Shown: positions 58,525 to 64,000 of the stretch, piece by piece
Layout of the letters: each line of letters starts with the position of its first letter
Numbering within the stretch: the first letter of the stretch is position 1
From: Rhineura floridana
Taxonomy: Eukaryota; Chordata; Lepidosauria; Squamata; Rhineuridae
Reading direction: 5' to 3'
DNA length: 64,000 bases
Assembly: GCF_030035675.1 (NCBI RefSeq)
Contig: NC_084481.1
Coordinates: 45,701,092 to 45,765,091, forward strand
Translations under genes and position numbers: made by a program
Notes under the pieces: generated by a model
Databases searched by the model: none
Told to the model about the DNA's origin: nothing
Seen by the model: only the letters and a program-made list of their open reading frames with translations

Positions 58525-58645
58525 AGAGGAAGAGGAATTCTGCTTTCACGCTTCCCATGGTCATCTGGTTGGCCAATGTGAGAACAAGATGCTGGATTTG
58601 ATGGGTCACTGGCCTTATCCAGCATGTTCCTCTTATGTACTCTGC
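58525..58645 (+). repeat. CR1/SINE-type tail repeat
   Basis: TCATCTGGTTGGCCAATGTG, AGAACAAGATGCTGGATTTG and ATGGGTCACTGGCCTTATCC form a common reptile repeat end. Confidence 0.55.
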
Positions 58646-58704
58646 AGACCAGGTCTTCCCCTTAAGGCTCTCCACTCCTGAGATAGGGGAAGGGTAGTTA
58701 AACT

Positions 58705-59004
58705 CCATGGCGCAGAGTGGTAAACAGCAGTAGCGCAGCCGAAAGCTCTGCTCGCGGCCAGAGTTCGATTCCAACGGAAGGAGGAAGTTGAATCTCCGGT
58801 AAAAGGGGTCAAGGTCCACTCAGCCTTCCATCCATCCGTGGTTGGTAAAATGAGTACCCAGCGTATGCTGGGGGGTAAAGAAAGGCCGGGGAAGGAACGG
58901 GCAATCCCACCCCATATATACAGTCTGCCTAGTAAACGTCGCAAGACGTCACCCTAAGAGTTGGAAACAACTCGCACTACAAGTGCAGGGACACCTTTAC
59001 CTTT
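58705..59004 (+). mobile_element. Sauria-type SINE with Bov-B-like tail
   Basis: The tRNA-like head is CCATGGCGCAGAGTGGTAAA, with B box GAGTTCGATTCC. The body contains AAAATGAGTACCCAGC and CCCTAAGAGTTGGAAACAAC. The 3' end GGGACACCTTTACCTTTAGT is the Bov-B-type tail used by Sauria SINEs. It appears full length at about 300 bp. Confidence 0.88.
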
Positions 59005-59814
59005 AGTTAAACTCAAGAGTCCCTAATAAGGGTTCAGCTGAAGTCCAGACATGTTGGAGCAAGTTGTTGGCCTGGAGGTAACTGAGGTCCTGCAAAACCT
59101 ACTCAATACCCGACTACACCACCCCAGGAGCCCCCTTGTGCACAACTGGATTCTGATCATGGTCAGGACAGGACACTAGTGTTGTGCCTAATGGGTCCCT
59201 GGTTCCTTTCAGGAAGCACAGTGCTACAGACTGAATGTTGTAGTATTCTACTACAGAGTCCTCTCAGCGCAAGGATTTGGGACTTTCCCCTCCTCCGCTG
59301 CAAGAGGGCTGGGGGAACCCCTAGAACAGATTATGTGAAGCACGGGGGGGGGGAGAGAACATTCCTTTGTCCTTGCACTGACATAACAGTTGCCTTAAGG
59401 GCTACATTGGATTTCATTCCTCTAAAAAATGAGTGCAGAAATATTACACATACCCTTGCAGGTAGTGAGTTTGTAAAATAACCTATTCAAGTGCCTAACA
59501 TTTGTCATTAGACAGCCACCTTCTAATATAGATGCCTATAAAAACCTTTGTTTCAGGAAGCCTATTGGGGCATGTTAAAAACTCATGTATACTGATAATT
59601 TAAAAAAATTGTTCTATGTGCACAGCTTAGGGATTCCTTGAACAAACAAACAAACAAACCCTTCCACAATCCTTTTTTCTTTTTAGCTTGGTGAGCTATG
59701 TCATGGGCAAATCTGTTTTATATCAGCCAACTATTCCAATTCATCACAGCCAGTACAAATCTAGAATCATATCAATCTTTTGCATGTCTACAAACAAGTC
59801 CCAATGGGCAGTAT

Positions 59815-60010
59815 TCGAATGCATCCTGTCAGCATAAGGATTTCTGCTTGTAAAACAGGGCTTTTCCTCCTCCTTCTACCCTTCCCAGATTTGCTCCAGC
59901 GGGTTCAGGGATGCACAAATGGGGAGAATGTTTTGTTGTGCAAGCAGAAATTCTTGCACTGATGGAATGATTGCCTTAGTGCTACACTGGATTTCATCCA
60001 ATGAGTTCAG
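59815..60010. repeat. unclassified interspersed repeat, paired with 52120
   Basis: AAGGATTTCTGCTTG and CAAGCAGAAATTCTTGCACT are inverted to each other, so the unit is partly a hairpin. Family unknown. Confidence 0.5.
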
Positions 60011-60646
60011 TGGGGGATGTCCTCAGGTTCAGTGGGGGATGTCCCCAGGTAAGTGGCTATTGGATTGAAGCCACAGCCTGGAAATTAATCTGTGAGGCAT
60101 CTGATATTGTGTGAGTAATTACATCTGAGAACAAGAGAACAGAAGTCACAGAACCCTTTAAAAGGAATGGATAGAAACCAGCACATTATCAAAGCTGGGG
60201 AGGACAGTTAAACTGTACATCCTCTTGAGCCAGTACTGATGCCATACAACATATAGAAACTTATCTGGCCAAATATGTGAATCTGGCCTTACCTTCAAGA
60301 ATATTAATTACAGTATCTAACAGATTATGAGAACAACGAAACAGTCATTTAACAAAAGATGAAAACAGCATTTAGCTTCTCAAAATACTTTTAATATACA
60401 AGTTGCATGTTCAATTCAAGCACTCACATTTTCATGTGTCCTTCCCCAGATGAGAATTACAAACTACAAAAATGTCCAAAATAATGAGTTTTCAACACTC
60501 TCGTCAGGCAACACAATGTTGTTACCCAGAAAATTCATCAGTTTTAACAGATTAGCAACTACGTACTCCTATGAAGGTTACCAGTCACCAGTGTTGACTA
60601 GGTGCACCTAAACAATGGTTCGGATACTGTAGGTTACTCTGTGCTA

Positions 60647-60762
60647 ACCTGGTACCCTCTAGTTGCTTTGGACTTGCAACTCCCATCGGCCCCAAGCAGC
60701 TCAGCCATGCTGGATGGGGCTGATGGGAACTGTAGCCCAAAACATTTGGAAGGCACCAGGTC
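60647..60762. mobile_element. hAT-like hairpin repeat
   Basis: GGACTTGCAACTCCCATCGG pairs with ATGGGGCTGATGGGAACTGT, and the ends CCTGGTACC and CACCAGGT also pair. Diverged copy of the family at 510. Confidence 0.55.
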
Positions 60763-61911
60763 GGCAAAGGCTGCGGTAGGTAAATCACATTTTTAAATAT
60801 ACATTTAAGAGAACACACCAAATTTAACATATATTTACTTTTCTATACAACTTTACAGAATATATGAAAAAGGGGCTATATATACACTAACTGAAAATGA
60901 TCGCAAATTCTGCTACAAACATGCTCTGCATGTTGCAAAATTTTAAACAAAGTAATTTTTATCAACTATTGCAATATATTAGTGCAAAGTTTTAGGTTAG
61001 TATGTTTCTGTACCTTTAGGACTTTGATGAATGCAAACATTTTATGCTGTGAGATACAGACACAGAGAGATGGCAGATCTGAAGATCCAGTGCTGCAATC
61101 ACCTGTTCTGATAGTCATCTCTTAGATTTTTGGAGTGTAAATAAATGGATTGGAGAAGACATAGCAACTTGATTGGTGTTATAAGGCTGTTTAATAATAC
61201 CTGAACAGACAATTTGTCACTCTACTTACTTCAGCTGGAAGTAGGAATTATTCTTTTGAGATACAACTGTGGGACTTAATTACTTTTCAGCAGCCTTTTT
61301 AATTATATGCAAAAAATCCACCTTCGAATCAGGTACCCTTCGGCCCAGTTTGGATACTATGTATCTTGGTCACTGAGCCAAGATTTGCATGAACATTTTG
61401 GCCACACATTCCAACCACATGCTACCCTTTCCTCCATTCTGCGTGTGCCAAGATCAAAAACTTCCTGTTAATTAACCATCATTTTCCGTTATGTCTAAAG
61501 CAGTGGAAAACAGGTTGCTTGCCTGTAACTGGGGTTCTTTGAATGGTTATCTGTGCAGTTACATATATGGGTTCTGCAACTGCACAGAGCAACATTCAGA
61601 ACATTTTAGGGCGAGGTGAAAATGTTGTGCTTGGAAGCCTATTCCCAACACTCAGTATGCACAATGGGACATGGCTCCCACTTGCCTGCTCAGTTTCACA
61701 GAACCACCAAGTGGCTATCACAGGGAAGCACCACAGCAATAGCAGGCCAACAATAGCACCTGCAATAGGGAAGAATGGGTTTTGTGACTGAAGTACAGGT
61801 ATGCAATCTTTGTGGTCTCTATGCAGGCCCACATGAAAACATACCTACTGACTTACCTGCGTAGGCTTTCCACTACTGAAACAGGGACACATGGGGCTCA
61901 ATTCAGAGCAT

Positions 61912-61985
61912 TTTACAGTGCAATCCTATACATTCTACACATAAATCACTAATGGGATTTACTCCCAGGATTGCAGCCTGAGTCA
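61912..61985. repeat. squamate palindromic repeat, partial
   Basis: ACAGTGCAATCCTATACATT and GGGATTTACTCCCAGGATTG are arms of the repeat at 21110. Confidence 0.5.
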
Positions 61986-63591
61986 CATTAAGGTTCCGTT
62001 GAAATCAAGAGATTTCATAAATTTTTCATACTGATTTCAATGGAAATAAGAACCATCAACTTTCTTTGGATTGAGGCAATGGAAATTCACAAACCAAATA
62101 CTGAATTATCACATCACCCCTGAACTTTCCAGTATTCATGGATATTCAGTCCATATATGCAAGAGAAGGATCAGGATTGCAATGTCCCACCAAGCCCCCA
62201 CCTGATGTTGCACATTGCAAAGCCTAATGTGCATAGAACTGATGTTTATAATCTGGGCACCTCAGTTTTGAGGTGTACAGTTCATATGGATTGGTTTGCA
62301 TGCACTGAGCTCCAGGAATGTAGTTCCCTATGTAAACATCCAACATGCAATTGTCAGGGAGTGTTAGAGTGGTGTGCCAAAGGGGCTAGGTCATACCTAT
62401 ATCATTCTAGTTTCTCATCATGGATCCAGATTTAACATGAATACAATTAAATATCTACATCAAAGTGAGTACACTGGAATATCCACATAAAACTGGCTTT
62501 GGGAATTACAAAAAAAAGGGTTGCCTGAAAAACAAACAAAAATATTTGTGCATGCAAAAAGCAAAAAATAGTATCTCTACTCTCCTAAAACCACTCTTCC
62601 AGAAGTATGGAACAATTTAGAAATGAAATAGTACGGTATGATAGAGTTCTGCAATACAACCTAAAGATTTCGATGTATTATTAACAAGTATAAACATTCA
62701 TTAAAATTTATAATGGAACTGTAATGACACACAACATTCCTCTCCCTGTATTAACTGCTTTAATAAAACATACTTTGATTTCAACAATACTCTAAAGAAG
62801 GGTATATTGCAAGATTCAGGGCCCTACTCAAGATGACACAGTATCAGATGCCTAAAAGATGAATGTTGTATTTGTGCTCTAATGAAGCAGCTCACAGAAT
62901 TAGGCGATAGGGTTTCTCAGCAGTGGAGCCAGAACTTAAGACACTTTTTCAGGCCCAGTTGGCACAACTAAAACAGTTGCTGATGCTGCAATATGGGCCA
63001 GAGAAGTTGTCTAGGACATTAAAGGGACATAAGTATTTTTGTTTAAATGGAACAGAACAGTAAGACTGTGTCCATCTGCCACGCTCTTTAGCCCACAACA
63101 TTTTCCCCTCTCTCTTTTAGCACCAGAGTAGCTACAGATGAACCTCAGGATCAAACTAAGAACATGATGTCATCCAGAGAAAATCATTTGTATGCACTGT
63201 ACTAAACTAGAGAGATGTCAGGGAGTTTGCACAGCAGCCAGAGAACAAGCAGATACCATTAGCCTATCTTGACAGAAAATAGTAGTAATTTCTTCCAAGA
63301 AGAAGTTCCTGTGTTAATATCACAAAGAATATCAAAAATCTAATTTGGGATCAGACATCACATTCAGCCTTGTAAATGGTGAACAAGTCCAATAGGTATC
63401 AATCTGACAATTACAAGAAATTGTATAGAATAATATGGATAAGTATGTTCTGTAAGTATGGATACATGAATCATCTCAGAACAATTTTGCTAGACATGAA
63501 TTTGAGTTTAACAACATGGGCAAAACTGTATATGCCCAATAACATTACTTGATTTACTGTAATTTTCCAAAGATCAGCTATGGTGGTTTGT

Positions 63592-63845
63592 TGTAGAAAA
63601 AACAACAAAGCGTCTTATGACCTCTTAACAACTTACATATTTATTATATAAGCTTACATGGACTAAAGTCCATAGTCTACTTCATTAGATGCATGATGTG
63701 TAACTCTTAACTGGCAACCATATTTAAGATTGCACTTCAATATGCCATGATGCTTCATGCATCCGATGAAATGGTCTGTGCCATATGTTATGTCATAATA
63801 CATTTGTTACTTCAAGGTGCCATAAGACTTTTGTTGTTTTTGATT
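63592..63845. mobile_element. inverted-repeat element, about 250 bp
   Basis: The left arm AAAACAACAAAGCGTCTTAT and the right arm ATAAGACTTTTGTTGTTTTT are complementary. GATGCATGATGTG and CATGATGCTTCATGCATC continue the pairing in the middle. ATAAGCTTACATGGACTAAA is a widespread reptile repeat segment. Its class is uncertain. Confidence 0.6.
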
Positions 63846-63941
63846 TATTATAATTTGATCATGTGGAGTGATATGGACTGGGACACATGGCAGAAGTACT
63901 CTTAATATACATCATGCACTTTGGGTACCAATTTCCTTTGA

Positions 63942-64000
63942 CATGTGTGGGGAACCTTTGGCCCTCCAGCTATTGCTGAATTACAACTCCCATCAGCCAT
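63942..64000. mobile_element. hAT-like hairpin repeat, cut by window end
   Basis: TGTGGGGAACCTTTGGCCCT, CCAGCTATTGCTGAATTACA and ACTCCCATCAGCC are the left arm of the family at 52912. The right arm would lie beyond the window. Confidence 0.7.

Larger units (their letters stand above)
60011..63590. other. AT-rich gene-free interval
   Basis: It holds the hAT-like hairpin at 60647-60762 and a palindromic squamate repeat at 61912-61985. The rest is unclassified. It might include 3' UTR of a minus-strand neighbour (PPIG by synteny), but nothing in the sequence proves it. Confidence 0.4.

Noticed and set aside
1-64000. CRISPR array, bacterial operons or riboswitches
   Set aside because: Spliced vertebrate genes and squamate retroposons rule out a prokaryotic source, and no regularly spaced repeats were seen.

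Overview
The window looks like nuclear DNA from a squamate reptile, most likely a lizard. The host genes are vertebrate. The interspersed repeats are the squamate set: a Bov-B (RTE) LINE, tRNA-derived SINEs carrying the Bov-B 3' tail, a Sauria-type SINE, CR1 and L2 LINE tails, 5S-rRNA-derived SINE pieces, hAT-like hairpins and pogo/Tigger-like MITEs. The species cannot be named from this sequence alone. No CRISPR array, functional rRNA or functional tRNA gene was seen.

Three host genes were resolved to base level. KLHL23 lies on the minus strand: coding exons 19383-18171, 17365-17213 and 16618-16308 join in phase to 558 residues. PHOSPHO2 lies on the minus strand with a single coding exon (35477-34755, 240 residues), a probable untranslated exon at 37975-38081 and a first exon ending near 39212. 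CFAP210 (CCDC173) lies on the plus strand: nine coding exons from 39427 to 55841 join to 547 residues. As I recall the human 2q31 locus, CFAP210 and PHOSPHO2 are head to head there and PHOSPHO2 is followed by KLHL23 in the same direction, so the order is conserved. The divergent pair shares one CpG-rich promoter at about 38930-39500 with an RFX X-box, an E-box and a TCTCGCGA element.

Layout: 1-5300 is repeats plus an orphan CpG-rich block (4540-5150) that could be the promoter of the next gene, SSB by synteny. 5400-9520 is SINE plus Bov-B, with a tail-to-tail inverted pair of Bov-B 3' ends. 9520-15600 is gene-free. 15600-22900 is KLHL23 with its probable promoter island. 22990-30440 is a transposon block: a hAT-like fragment, a solo LTR, a Vingi/I-like LINE with a 628-codon reverse transcriptase frame, and an L2 LINE split by an ORF1-only L1 derivative with a 22-bp target duplication. 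30650-34750 is mostly unclassified. 34755-39500 is PHOSPHO2, containing a CR1 tail and a 1.3-kb foldback element. 39427-55960 is CFAP210 with repeat-filled introns. 55960-64000 is gene-free as far as I can see and ends in hairpin elements.

The observations most worth a second look are the ORF1-only L1 derivative, the L2 copy that ends about 20 bp before the CFAP210 exon 9 splice site, the foldback element, and the KLHL23 acceptor placed two bases before the ATG, which suits read-through from PHOSPHO2. I found no convincing new multi-gene system.
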